64,000 bases of DNA from Urechidicola vernalis (GTDB lineage: Bacteria; Bacteroidota; Bacteroidia; Flavobacteriales; Flavobacteriaceae): NCBI RefSeq assembly GCF_031846385.1, contig NZ_JAVRHV010000007.1, positions 1 through 64,000 on the forward strand. Reading direction: 5' to 3'. A program made the translations under genes and the position numbers. The notes beneath the pieces are model-generated. The model saw nothing but the letters and a program-made list of their open reading frames with translations. It was not told the origin of the DNA and did not search any database. Below are positions 24,660 through 32,877 of this stretch, piece by piece; position 1 is the first letter of the stretch; the number at the start of each line of letters is the position of its first letter.

Positions 24660-25782
24660 ACATCAAAAACATACAAATTTAGTTAGAAGAAATAACGGGA
24701 TTTATGCCAACAATGAAATTTCAATATTGGGCGTAAAATGCTCAATAATCAGTGATTTAGTATATAAAATAGCGAAAAAAAATCAAAAAAAGGCAAAAAT
24801 AGCCTATTTAGATGCGAGTCATTCTGACACTGTGGAGTCGCCAATTTTAGATACATTCACTTTTCATCATTCAGGTAATTTAGATTTGAATTCTAAATAT
24901 GAATTGAACAAATTTAATGCGCGAATTCAATTGGCCCAATACGATTTAGTATGTATCAATGGGAACCATTATCAAGGTGAAAAACAAGTATTGATTTTAG
25001 ATAATGAAAAGGAGGCTTCAGTTAAAAAAAGGGTACATCAATTAACAAATGTGCAATTTGTAATTAAGATGTCTCCAGAATCAAATTATTTTGATTTTTT
25101 AGAAAATGCAATACCGAATATCAAAGAATTACCATGTTATGCAATCGATGATATTGAGAAAATATCAAATCATTTAGGAGGTCTTATAGAATCGAATATC
25201 CCCGATATTCAGGGGTTGGTTTTAGCTGGCGGGCAAAGTACTAGAATGGGTGCCGATAAGGGGCTGTTGGAATATCACGGGATTTCTCAAAGAGAATTTT
25301 TATATCAAATTTTTCAAGATTTATTTCCTAGAAAAGAGGAGGGGCAATTAGGATCTTATTATTCAGTACGTCAGCATCAAGACATTTCAGGCAATAGCAT
25401 CGTAGATAAGTTTAAAGGCCTGGGACCCTTTGGAGGTATTTGCTCAGCTTTTCAAGAAAATCCAAATACTGCATGGCTTGTGATTGCAACCGATGTTCCT
25501 TTTGTTTCAGAAGAAAAAATTTCTCTATTGTTAAAACATAGGAATCCTTCTAAAATTGCGACAACCTTTAAAGGAAAAAATAAGGAGTTTCCTGAACCAT
25601 TAATAACAATTTGGGAGCCGAAAGCATATCCATTATTATTACAGTATTTGTCACAAGGTTATTCTTGTCCTAGAAAAGTATTGATAAATTCGGATGTGGA
25701 GATTGTAGAGATTGAAGATGATTTTATCAGAAATATAAATACGCCTCAAGAATTTGAAGAGGCTAAAAAAGAATTGAAATAA
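24652..25782 (+). CDS. MobA-like molybdenum cofactor nucleotidyltransferase with N-terminal domain
   Basis: A 376-residue two-part protein. The C-terminal half (from ~residue 186) is a MobA-type NTP transferase: 'LVLAGGQSTRMGADKG' binds nucleotide, and 'GLGPFGGICSA' and 'ATDVPFVS' carry the metal and substrate residues. It probably attaches GMP or CMP to molybdopterin. The N-terminal ~185 residues are not confidently recognised. Their beginning, 'ISILGVKCSIISDLVYKIA', sits where MobB proteins have a P-loop, but the Gly-Lys-Ser/Thr signature is missing. It overlaps moaC by 8 bp. A MobB-derived, nucleotide-free domain is one possibility; a separate regulatory domain is another. Confidence 0.85.
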   Translation: MSKHQKHTNLVRRNNGIYANNEISILGVKCSIISDLVYKIAKKNQKKAKIAYLDASHSDTVESPILDTFTFHHSGNLDLNSKYELNKFNARIQLAQYDLVCINGNHYQGEKQVLILDNEKEASVKKRVHQLTNVQFVIKMSPESNYFDFLENAIPNIKELPCYAIDDIEKISNHLGGLIESNIPDIQGLVLAGGQSTRMGADKGLLEYHGISQREFLYQIFQDLFPRKEEGQLGSYYSVRQHQDISGNSIVDKFKGLGPFGGICSAFQENPNTAWLVIATDVPFVSEEKISLLLKHRNPSKIATTFKGKNKEFPEPLITIWEPKAYPLLLQYLSQGYSCPRKVLINSDVEIVEIEDDFIRNINTPQEFEEAKKELK

Positions 25783-25795
25783 AACGTCAACTAAA

Positions 25796-25875
25796 TTGTC
25801 ACACTGAGCCTGTCGAAGTGTAGTAGTTGATACAAAATAAAAAGATGAGATGCTGAATCGAGTTCAGCATGACAA
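25796..25875. repeat. REP-like interspersed element
   Basis: Two GC-richer blocks stand out from the AT-rich spacer. The first is CACACTGAGCCTGTCGAAGT at 25800-25819. The second is at 25850-25870: ATGCTGAA-TCGAG-TTCAGCAT, an 8-bp hairpin followed by GACA. Sequences of this kind (TGTCA...TTCGACAGGCTCAGTG and ...CTGAA...TTCAGCATGACA) recur in intergenic regions of many flavobacterial genomes, from memory. It lies inside the molybdenum cofactor gene string. Confidence 0.6.
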
Positions 25876-25892
25876 AAAAATATAAATAAAGT

Positions 25893-26078
25893 ATGTTAAC
25901 ATTTGGAGTATTATTTTTTGCTGTTGGATTTATTTTAGTACTGTTTAATACAGTAGATTTTTCATTTGTAAAAGATCAAGAGAAGAATAAAAAACAGGCA
26001 ATTGCAGGTTGGGTTATAGGTCTTTCTGGAATTGCTTTATTCGTATTGGCAATCATAAGAATGACCAATGGAGAGTAA
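25893..26078 (+). CDS. 61-residue membrane protein, two TM segments
   Basis: Not recognised as a named family. It has two hydrophobic helices (residues ~2-22 and ~36-56) joined by a charged loop 'KDQEKNKKQ', giving a hairpin in the inner membrane. The stop codon overlaps the ATG of the ThiF-rhodanese gene (TAATG), so the two are probably translationally coupled. It follows a REP-like element by 17 bp. The codon pattern and the coupling argue that it is real. Its role in cofactor synthesis or sulfur transfer is unknown. Confidence 0.7.
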   Translation: MLTFGVLFFAVGFILVLFNTVDFSFVKDQEKNKKQAIAGWVIGLSGIALFVLAIIRMTNGE

Positions 26079-27157
26079 TGAATATTAGTAAAAATCAAAT
26101 TTTTCAAAGACAAACCACGCTCCAGGAAATTGGTGAGCAAGGGCAGCAAAAATTGCAAGATGCAAAAGTTGCTGTTGTGGGTTGTGGAGGTTTAGGTTCC
26201 ATAGCAGCTGTATACTTGGCTGCAAGTGGTATTGGTAAACTTCAATTGATAGATTTTGATGTGGTTGATGTGAGTAATTTACACCGTCAAGTTTTTTACA
26301 CGGTAGATGTTGTTGGAAAGTCTAAAGCGGATGTATTGGCGAATCATATCAATGAAATGTCGCCTTTTGTAGAGGTGCGAGTTTCGAACATTGCAATTAC
26401 AAAAAACAATATTGCAGAGTCGCTTTCAGATTGGGATATTGTATTGGATTGCACAGACTTACTTCCAATAAAGTATTTGTTAAACGACTTTTGTGTGCTG
26501 TCGAACAAAACATTGGTGTACGGATCCTTGTATAAGTTCGATGGATATGTGGCTACATTTAATTTAAATGGAGAAACATCAAACTTACGAGACGCTTTTC
26601 CTGAGATTCCAACAGAAAGCATTCCTAATTGTTCGGCTTTGGGCACATTAAACTCAATTGTTGGAATTATTGGATTGATGCAGGCGAATGAGGTTTTAAA
26701 AATTGTAACTGGTGTTGGAAGCCCTTTGGTAAATGAATTATTGATCTATAATTCACTTGATAATTCTCAGTTTAAAATGAAATTGAAGCCAACCTTTTCT
26801 AAAGATACAATTGCTGAATTGTTTCTAAAGGAGACTTATGAAGAAGTTTCTTGTGAAATTAATGATGAATTAGAAATTTCGTCGGTGGATTTTAAAAATA
26901 TACTTGAAAGTGACGAGGGTGTTTTTGAGATCGTTTCGGTAATAGAAAACACAAGTCAAGATTTACCGTTTAAGGTTGATGTCAAAACACCTCTATCAGA
27001 ATTTGAGGAGTGGATTTCTGAAGATTTTGATGAAAATAAAAAGTATATATTTATTTGTAATCGTGGAATTTCTAGTATGATTGCGGCAACACAAATTAAA
27101 GAAGAATTCCCGAATACAGAAGTACTCAGTTTGGTAGGGGGAATTTCCGAATTTTAA
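26078..27157 (+). CDS. ThiF/MoeB-type adenylyltransferase with C-terminal rhodanese domain
   Basis: A 359-residue protein that likely adenylylates the C-terminal glycine of MoaD (and perhaps ThiS) for sulfur loading. The N-terminal E1-like domain shows the nucleotide motif 'VVGCGGLGS' (~33-41), 'NLHRQVFY' with the catalytic Arg (~73), and 'DCTDLLPIKYLLND' (~125-138). The paired zinc cysteines of E. coli MoeB are absent. The C-terminal ~85 residues form a rhodanese-like domain with the loop 'CNRGISS' (~327), whose Cys could carry persulfide. The start at 26078 is set by the TAATG overlap; an upstream frame from 26009 overlaps the small membrane gene. It converges with rluF, sharing TTAA. Confidence 0.9.
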   Translation: MNISKNQIFQRQTTLQEIGEQGQQKLQDAKVAVVGCGGLGSIAAVYLAASGIGKLQLIDFDVVDVSNLHRQVFYTVDVVGKSKADVLANHINEMSPFVEVRVSNIAITKNNIAESLSDWDIVLDCTDLLPIKYLLNDFCVLSNKTLVYGSLYKFDGYVATFNLNGETSNLRDAFPEIPTESIPNCSALGTLNSIVGIIGLMQANEVLKIVTGVGSPLVNELLIYNSLDNSQFKMKLKPTFSKDTIAELFLKETYEEVSCEINDELEISSVDFKNILESDEGVFEIVSVIENTSQDLPFKVDVKTPLSEFEEWISEDFDENKKYIFICNRGISSMIAATQIKEEFPNTEVLSLVGGISEF

Positions 27158-27876
27158 TCGTGTGTTTTTTCAGAACTAGAAACAAGTCTATTTATTTCAT
27201 TTAGTTCCTTTGCTGTTAAATCGCGCCATTTTCCTATCGGAACATCCAAAGGAATGTTCATAATTCTAACACGTTTTAATTTTGTAACTCTGTAGTCAAA
27301 ATACTCACACATACGCCTTATCTGACGATTTAATCCTTGGGTAAGAATAATTCTAAAGCGATATTCTCCAATTTGCTCAATAAAGCATTTTTTGGTGTAA
27401 GTGTCCAAAATCGGAACACCATTTCCCATTCGTTTAATAAAGTCTTCAGTTATAGGCTTGTTTACAGTAACGATATATTCTTTTTCGTGATTGTTTCTTG
27501 CACGTAATATTTTATTAACTATATCACCATCATTGGTAAGGAAAATTAGACCTTCACTCGGTTTGTCTAAACGACCTATTGGGAAAATTCTAGTTGGATA
27601 ATTTATATAATCAATTATATTTCTTTTTTCCCGCTTGGAATCTGTAGTGCAAACAATTCCGACTGGTTTGTTAAAAGCAATATAAACAGGTTTGTCAGCT
27701 GGTTCCGAAATTAGTTTCCCATCAACACGGACTTCATCTAATTTGGTTATTTTCGTACCAAGTTCAGGTATTTTACCATTAATGGTAATTTTACCTTGTT
27801 CTAATAGTTTATCTGCTGCTCGTCTAGAGCAATAACCAACTTCGCTTAAATATTTATTGATTCTAGTTTCTTTCAT
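27154..27876 (-). CDS. rluF: 23S rRNA pseudouridine synthase (RluF family)
   Basis: Isomerises a uridine of 23S rRNA to pseudouridine. It has an N-terminal S4 RNA-binding domain ('TRINKYLSEVGYCSRRAADKLL', residues ~3-24), then the synthase domain with the catalytic Asp in 'GRLDKPSEGLIFLTNDGD' (~91-108). Other RluF-like blocks are 'ILRARNNHEKEYIVTVNKPI', 'MGNGVPILDT' and 'GLNRQIRRMCEYF'. These resemble E. coli RluF (U2604) more than RluB/RluE. The ATG at 27876 gives the S4 start, 2 bp after the moaE stop; an upstream in-frame start at 27900 would lie inside moaE. It may be cotranscribed with moaE. Confidence 0.93.
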   Translation of the reverse strand: MKETRINKYLSEVGYCSRRAADKLLEQGKITINGKIPELGTKITKLDEVRVDGKLISEPADKPVYIAFNKPVGIVCTTDSKREKRNIIDYINYPTRIFPIGRLDKPSEGLIFLTNDGDIVNKILRARNNHEKEYIVTVNKPITEDFIKRMGNGVPILDTYTKKCFIEQIGEYRFRIILTQGLNRQIRRMCEYFDYRVTKLKRVRIMNIPLDVPIGKWRDLTAKELNEINRLVSSSEKTHD

Positions 27877-27878
27877 TT

Positions 27879-28304
27879 TTAAGGAGTTGAATTTACCCAA
27901 ACTTCGCCATCCGAAAAATGTTCTTTCTTCCAGATCGGTACAGTGTCTTTTAGAGTGTCAATTGCATACTGACATGCTTCAAAAGAAGCATTTCTATGAG
28001 GAGATGAAACGGAAATGATTACAGGAATATCGCCAATCTTTAATTCTCCTTTTGCATGATGAATTGCGATTTTTTCAATACTGAATTTTTCTAATGCTGC
28101 AAGCCCAATTTTCTCCATTTCTTTTAAAGCCATAGCTTCATAAGTTGAGAAATCTAGAAGCGTTACTTCTTTGTTTTGTGTTTTGTTTCGAACCGTTCCA
28201 ATAAACACAGCAATTCCACCACAAGCAGGCTCTTGAACAAAGTCATAGCATTCTTGTAAGTTTAATTTTTCCGCTGTTATTTTTATTGAACAATTTTGAA
28301 TCAA
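27879..28304 (-). CDS. moaE: Molybdopterin synthase catalytic subunit MoaE
   Basis: Large subunit of molybdopterin synthase; it transfers sulfur from MoaD thiocarboxylate to precursor Z. The 141 residues include 'GGIAVFIGTVRN' (~29-40), 'LDFSTYEAMA' (~51), 'IHHAKGELKIGDIPVIISVSSPHRNASFEACQYAIDTLK' split over the middle, and the active-site lysines in 'PIWKKEHF' (~125). It is encoded on the opposite strand from moaA-moeA-moaC and upstream of rluF. Its partner moaD lies about 390 bp away on the same strand, separated by a plus-strand DUF3817 gene. Confidence 0.96.
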   Translation of the reverse strand: MIQNCSIKITAEKLNLQECYDFVQEPACGGIAVFIGTVRNKTQNKEVTLLDFSTYEAMALKEMEKIGLAALEKFSIEKIAIHHAKGELKIGDIPVIISVSSPHRNASFEACQYAIDTLKDTVPIWKKEHFSDGEVWVNSTP

Positions 28305-28356
28305 GATAATGGTGTTAAATGTTCTTACAAAATTAAATAATTAATCAGTCAATATG

Positions 28357-28364
28357 TACATTTG
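28357..28364 (+). promoter_or_regulatory. -7 element of DUF3817 gene
   Basis: TACATTTG, an exact TAnnTTTG match, 23 nt before the ATG at 28388. No clear -33 TTTG at standard spacing. Confidence 0.5.
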
Positions 28365-28387
28365 CAACCGAAATTAAATTTTAAGTC

Positions 28388-28666
28388 ATGGAGAAAATAT
28401 TTAGAATAGTGGCCTTTTTAGAAGGGGTTTCATATATCCTTTTGTTGTTTATAGCAACACCAATTAAATATTTGGCAAACGATCCTAGTTATGTAAAAAT
28501 GTTAGGGATGCCGCACGGAATGTTATTTATAGCATATGTGATTTTGGCATTTATGATTCGTTCTGAATATAAATGGAACTCTAGACAATTTTCTGTGGTT
28601 TTAATTGCGTCAATAATTCCTTTTGGGACCTTTTATGTAGATAAAAAGTACTTGAAAAAAGCCTAA
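28388..28666 (+). CDS. DUF3817 family small membrane protein
   Basis: A 92-residue protein with three hydrophobic helices (about residues 4-24, 40-58, 66-82). The pattern is 'EGVSYILLLFIATPIKYLAN' followed by 'MPHGMLFIAYVI', the DUF3817 signature with its conserved Glu and His in or near the membrane. Family function is unknown. It lies alone on the plus strand between moaE and moaD and has its own -7 box, so it is probably not part of the cofactor pathway. Confidence 0.82.
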   Translation: MEKIFRIVAFLEGVSYILLLFIATPIKYLANDPSYVKMLGMPHGMLFIAYVILAFMIRSEYKWNSRQFSVVLIASIIPFGTFYVDKKYLKKA

Positions 28667-28691
28667 GTCTTTTTATATATCTAAATAAAAT

Positions 28692-28934
28692 TTAGCCACC
28701 ACTTACAGGAGGAATAATAGCGATAACATCGTTGGCATTAATTGCGATTTCATCTGTAGCGTATTCCATATTTACGGCAACAGAAAAACTTTTATAGTCT
28801 TTTAATTTAGGGTATACTTCGCTTAATTTTTGTTTGATGTCTGCTACAGTCATCCCTGCTAAAAAATCGAATTGAATTGATTTTTGACCTACAATGTCTG
28901 TGGTAATTCCAAAAAATAATACTTGAACCTGCAT
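28692..28934 (-). CDS. moaD: Molybdopterin synthase sulfur carrier subunit MoaD
   Basis: An 80-residue ubiquitin-like protein. It begins 'MQVQVLFFGITTDIVG' and ends 'IAIIPPVSGG'; the terminal Gly-Gly is the site of adenylylation and thiocarboxylation. A longer frame reaches 29015 but would run into the queG promoter; the ATG at 28934 gives the normal MoaD length. The ThiF-rhodanese protein in this window is its likely activating enzyme and MoaE its partner. It is divergent from queG. Confidence 0.93.
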   Translation of the reverse strand: MQVQVLFFGITTDIVGQKSIQFDFLAGMTVADIKQKLSEVYPKLKDYKSFSVAVNMEYATDEIAINANDVIAIIPPVSGG

Positions 28935-28968
28935 AGAATTCTTTTGTGTAAAGATACTCGTTTTTGAG

Positions 28969-28976
28969 TATATTTG
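28969..28976 (+). promoter_or_regulatory. -7 element of queG promoter (decides the start)
   Basis: TATATTTG, exact consensus, with TTTTG at 28942-28946 as a possible -33 box. The predicted transcription start near 28980 lies downstream of the TTG at 28964. That makes the TTG at 28991 the better queG start. Confidence 0.6.
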
Positions 28977-28990
28977 AATTAAACTATTCT

Positions 28991-29917
28991 TTGAATTTAA
29001 TCGCAAAATATGCAAAACTAATCAAAGCCGAAGCGCAACGTTTGGGTTTCTCGACATGCGGTATTGCTAAGGCAGAATTTTTAGAAGACGAGGCTAGGCA
29101 TTTAGAAAATTGGCTCAAGAATGGTTATCACGGAGAAATGCAATACATGGAGAATCATTTCGATAAGCGACTGGATCCACGGTTGTTAGTAGAAGGTTCC
29201 AAATCTGTAATTTCTTTATCCTATAATTACTTCCCTGAAAAAGAACAAAGTAAAGATTCTTATAAAATTGCTAAATACGCCTATGGGCAAGATTATCATC
29301 ATGTTGTAAAAGGAAAACTAAATGAATTGTATAATTTTATTCAGTATGAAATTGGGGAAATAAACGGTAGAGCATTTGTAGACTCTGCACCAGTTATGGA
29401 ACGCGCCTGGGCGGAACGATCTGGATTAGGATGGAATGGTAAACATTCACTTTTAATTCAGAAGGAATTAGGGTCATATTTTTTTTTAGCAGAGCTAATT
29501 ATCGATTTAGAATTGGAATACGACACACCTTTTCAAACTGATCATTGTGGAACTTGCACCAAATGTATCGATGCATGTCCAACCGAGGCAATTCTTCCAA
29601 ATAATACAATTGACGGGTCTAAATGTATATCGTATTTTACAATAGAGTTGAAAAATGAAATTCCAACTTCAGTAAAAGGTCAATTCGAAGATTGGATGTT
29701 TGGTTGTGATATTTGTCAGGATGTTTGTCCATGGAATCGATTTTCTAAACCGCATAGCGAGCCGCTTTTTAAACCTCATGTAGACTTACTTTCTATGACC
29801 AAGACCGATTGGCAAGAAATCACAGAGGATGTTTTTAAAAAAGTGTTTAAAAAATCCCCTGTAAAACGAACTAAATATGCTGGTTTACAGCGAAATATTC
29901 AATTTTTAAAAGACTAG
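28991..29917 (+). CDS. queG: Epoxyqueuosine reductase QueG
   Basis: Cobalamin- and iron-sulfur-dependent enzyme that performs the last step of queuosine tRNA modification. The 308-residue protein shows 'AEAQRLGFSTCGIAKAEFL' (~10-28), 'GYHGEMQYMENHFDKRLDP' (~45-63) and two [4Fe-4S] clusters: 'CGTCTKCIDACP' (~187-198) and 'CDICQDVCPWN' (~238-248). No ATG is in frame near the start; TTG at 28991 is preferred because the upstream TTG at 28964 precedes the likely transcription start. The C-terminus ends soon after 'KRTKYAGLQRN', so this is the short form without HEAT repeats. Confidence 0.93.
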   Translation: MNLIAKYAKLIKAEAQRLGFSTCGIAKAEFLEDEARHLENWLKNGYHGEMQYMENHFDKRLDPRLLVEGSKSVISLSYNYFPEKEQSKDSYKIAKYAYGQDYHHVVKGKLNELYNFIQYEIGEINGRAFVDSAPVMERAWAERSGLGWNGKHSLLIQKELGSYFFLAELIIDLELEYDTPFQTDHCGTCTKCIDACPTEAILPNNTIDGSKCISYFTIELKNEIPTSVKGQFEDWMFGCDICQDVCPWNRFSKPHSEPLFKPHVDLLSMTKTDWQEITEDVFKKVFKKSPVKRTKYAGLQRNIQFLKD

Positions 29918-29947
29918 AATTTTATAGTACTACTATTTAAATTTCTA

Positions 29948-29955
29948 TATATTTG
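29948..29955 (+). promoter_or_regulatory. -7 element of maeB
   Basis: TATATTTG, exact consensus, 22 nt before the malic enzyme ATG. The -33 region is AT-rich without a clear TTG. Confidence 0.55.
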
Positions 29956-29977
29956 TTAGTTAAATTATTATTCAATT

Positions 29978-32254
29978 ATGAGTAAATCTAGAGCAAGACA
30001 GGAAGCACTTTTATACCATGCAAAACCAAAGCCAGGTAAGATTGAAGTAGTGCCAACAAAAAAATATACAACACAAAGAGATTTAGCATTGGCCTATTCC
30101 CCTGGAGTTGCAGAGCCATGTTTGGAGATTGAAAAGGATAAGAAAAACGCATATAAATATACATCTAAAGGAAACTTAGTAGCCGTTATTTCAAATGGCA
30201 CAGCTGTTTTAGGTTTAGGAAATATTGGTCCTGAAGCTTCGAAACCTGTCATGGAAGGTAAAGGTCTTTTGTTTAAGATTTTTGCGGATATTGATGTTTT
30301 TGATATTGAAGTCGATGCCACGGATGTAGATAAATTTGTAGAAACTGTTAAGGCAATTGCGCCTACATTTGGAGGGATTAATTTAGAAGATATCAAAGCT
30401 CCTGAGGCTTTCGAAATTGAAAGAAGGTTAAAGGAAGAATTGGATATTCCGGTAATGCATGATGATCAACATGGTACAGCAATTATTTCGGCAGCAGCAT
30501 TGAAAAATGCAGTGGAAATTACGGGTAAGGACATTTCTAAGGTTCAAATTGTAGTAAATGGAGCAGGAGCAGCGGCAATCTCTTGTTCGAAATTGTATTT
30601 GGCAATCGGAGCAAAGAAAGAGAATCTAGTAATGTGCGACAGTAAAGGTGTTATTCGTAAAGATCGGGATAATTTAACTTCTGAAAAAACTGAATTTGCT
30701 ACGGATAAAGATGTTACAAGTCTAGAGGATGCGGTTAAAGATGCAGATGTTTTTATTGGACTTTCTATTGCAGACGTTTTAACTCCAAAAATGCTATTGA
30801 GCATGAATGATACGCCAATCGTTTTTGCGATGGCCAATCCAAATCCTGAAATCGATTATAATTTAGCTATTAAAACAAGGAAAGATGTAATTATGGCTAC
30901 AGGTCGTTCAGACCATCCTAACCAAGTAAATAACGTACTTGGTTTTCCATTTATATTTAGAGGAGCATTAGATGTTAGGGCAACCAAGATTAATGAAGAA
31001 ATGAAAATTGCAGCGGTACATGCAATTGCGGATTTAGCGAAGTTTCCAGTGCCAGAACAAGTGAATTTGGTATATGATGAAAAGAACCTTTCATTTGGTG
31101 AAGACTATATTATTCCAAAACCATTTGATCCAAGATTAATTTATACAGTACCACCTGCTGTTGCGAAAGCAGCAATGGAATCTGGAGTTGCTACTGAGCC
31201 GATTGAAAATTGGGAGAAGTACGGGGATGAATTAATGGAGCGATTAGGAACAGGAAATAAAATTATCCGAATGCTTCATAATAGGGCGAAATCTGATCCT
31301 AAACGAATTGTATTTGCTGAGGCTGATCATTTAGATGTGTTAAAAGCGGCTCAGATTGTTCATGACGAAGGCATTGGAATTCCAATTTTATTAGGAAACA
31401 GAGAGATTATTTTAGAGTTGATGGAGGAAATCGACTTTACAGGTGATGTTGAAATTATTGACCCAAAAACACGGGAGCAAAAGGAAAGAAGAGATTGTTA
31501 CGCAAAGAAATATTGGAAAACGAGACAAAGAAAAGGAATTAAATTATTGGATGCGCAAAAGTTAATGCGCGAGCGTAATTACTTTTCTGCAATGATGGTG
31601 AATCAAGGAGATTCAGATGCCTTGTTAACAGGGTATTCAAGAAACTATGCGTCTGTAGTAAAACCGATGTTAGAGTTAATTGGAATGGATATGGGCGTGA
31701 CGAGAGTTGCCGCGACTAATCTAATGTTGACTAAAAGAGGGCCAATGTTTTTAGCAGATACTACTATTAATATTGACCCTACAGCAAAGGATTTAGCAAA
31801 AATCACACAACTTACAGGGATGCTTGCAAAAATGTTTGGTATTACACCGAATATTGCCATGTTGTCGTTTTCAAACTTTGGTGCTTCTGATAATGAAAAT
31901 GCTAAGAAAATTAGAGAAGCGGTTAAATTAGTGCATAAGCAATACCCAGGTGTAATAATTGATGGAGAAATTCAAGCAGATTTTGCATTGAATTCTGCGC
32001 TGTTAAAAAAGGAATTTCCATTCTCTAAATTGGTAGATAAAAAAGCCAATGTATTGATATTCCCTAACTTAGATGCAGCGAATATTAGTTATAAAATGAT
32101 GAAAGAGTTATATGGGGCAGAGTCCATTGGGCCGATTATGTTAGGGCTAAAAAAGCCAGCGCACATCGTTCAATTAGGTTCTAGTGTAGATGAAATGGTT
32201 AATATGGCTGCCATAGCGGTTGTAGATGCTCAAAATAAATCGAAAAAGAAATAA
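29978..32254 (+). CDS. maeB: NADP-dependent malic enzyme with phosphotransacetylase-like domain
   Basis: Decarboxylates malate to pyruvate, giving NADPH. The N-terminal ~420 residues are malic enzyme: 'LALAYSPGVAEPCLEI' (~35-50), 'DDQHGTAIISAAAL' (~162-175) and the nucleotide motif 'VVNGAGAAAISC' (~193-204). The C-terminal ~330 residues form a phosphate acetyltransferase-like domain ('RIVFAEADHLDVLKAAQI', 'GYSRNYASVVKP', 'NFGASDNENAKKIREA') which in other MaeB proteins is regulatory, responding to acetyl-CoA, and not catalytic. The length of 758 is typical. It precedes ruvA and sprA in the common flavobacterial order. Confidence 0.96.
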   Translation: MSKSRARQEALLYHAKPKPGKIEVVPTKKYTTQRDLALAYSPGVAEPCLEIEKDKKNAYKYTSKGNLVAVISNGTAVLGLGNIGPEASKPVMEGKGLLFKIFADIDVFDIEVDATDVDKFVETVKAIAPTFGGINLEDIKAPEAFEIERRLKEELDIPVMHDDQHGTAIISAAALKNAVEITGKDISKVQIVVNGAGAAAISCSKLYLAIGAKKENLVMCDSKGVIRKDRDNLTSEKTEFATDKDVTSLEDAVKDADVFIGLSIADVLTPKMLLSMNDTPIVFAMANPNPEIDYNLAIKTRKDVIMATGRSDHPNQVNNVLGFPFIFRGALDVRATKINEEMKIAAVHAIADLAKFPVPEQVNLVYDEKNLSFGEDYIIPKPFDPRLIYTVPPAVAKAAMESGVATEPIENWEKYGDELMERLGTGNKIIRMLHNRAKSDPKRIVFAEADHLDVLKAAQIVHDEGIGIPILLGNREIILELMEEIDFTGDVEIIDPKTREQKERRDCYAKKYWKTRQRKGIKLLDAQKLMRERNYFSAMMVNQGDSDALLTGYSRNYASVVKPMLELIGMDMGVTRVAATNLMLTKRGPMFLADTTINIDPTAKDLAKITQLTGMLAKMFGITPNIAMLSFSNFGASDNENAKKIREAVKLVHKQYPGVIIDGEIQADFALNSALLKKEFPFSKLVDKKANVLIFPNLDAANISYKMMKELYGAESIGPIMLGLKKPAHIVQLGSSVDEMVNMAAIAVVDAQNKSKKK

Positions 32255-32291
32255 TTAATTCATTACATTTGAACATAAAGAACCCTATTTC

Positions 32292-32873
32292 ATGATAACC
32301 CATCTTCGAGGAAAATTAGTTGAAAAAAACCCAACTTATGTAGTTGTTGAATGTGGTGGAATTGGATATTTCGCCCATATTTCGTTAAATACATTTTCAA
32401 AAATTCCTGATAATGAGGCAGTGTTTTTATATACCTACTTATCGGTTAAAGAAGATTCTCATACTTTGTTTGGTTTTGCTGAAAAAATTGAACGAGAAAT
32501 ATTCAAACTATTAATTTCTGTTTCTGGAGTAGGACCAAGTATCGCTAGAACAATGCTGTCATCCATGTCTACTGAAGAAATTCAGCAGGCAATAGCGTCG
32601 TCTAATGTAGGCGTAATTCAATCTGTAAAAGGAATTGGAGCAAAAACTGCACAACGAGTAATTATAGACTTAAAAGATAAAATTGTTAAGACCTTTGGTC
32701 TTGATGAAGTTTCGGCTGTTCAAAGCAATACAAATAAGGATGAAGCGTTAATAGCATTAGAAGTTTTAGGGTTTAATAAAAAGCAGTCTGAAAAAGTGTT
32801 GGATAGGATTTTAAAGGATGATGCCGATCAGAGCGTTGAAGATCTAATAAAAAAGGCGCTAAAAAACTTATAG
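32292..32873 (+). CDS. ruvA: Holliday junction branch migration protein RuvA
   Basis: Binds Holliday junctions as a tetramer and loads the RuvB helicase. The 193 residues show an OB fold ('MITHLRGKLVEKNPTYVVVECGGIGY'-like start), two helix-hairpin-helix motifs ('VSGVGPSIARTMLS' ~75-88 and 'VKGIGAKTAQRVIIDLK' ~111-127) and a C-terminal RuvB-binding domain from ~145. It lies 37 bp after maeB and 4 bp before sprA, so it is probably cotranscribed with the secretion gene. Confidence 0.97.
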   Translation: MITHLRGKLVEKNPTYVVVECGGIGYFAHISLNTFSKIPDNEAVFLYTYLSVKEDSHTLFGFAEKIEREIFKLLISVSGVGPSIARTMLSSMSTEEIQQAIASSNVGVIQSVKGIGAKTAQRVIIDLKDKIVKTFGLDEVSAVQSNTNKDEALIALEVLGFNKKQSEKVLDRILKDDADQSVEDLIKKALKNL

Positions 32874-32877
32874 TGTA

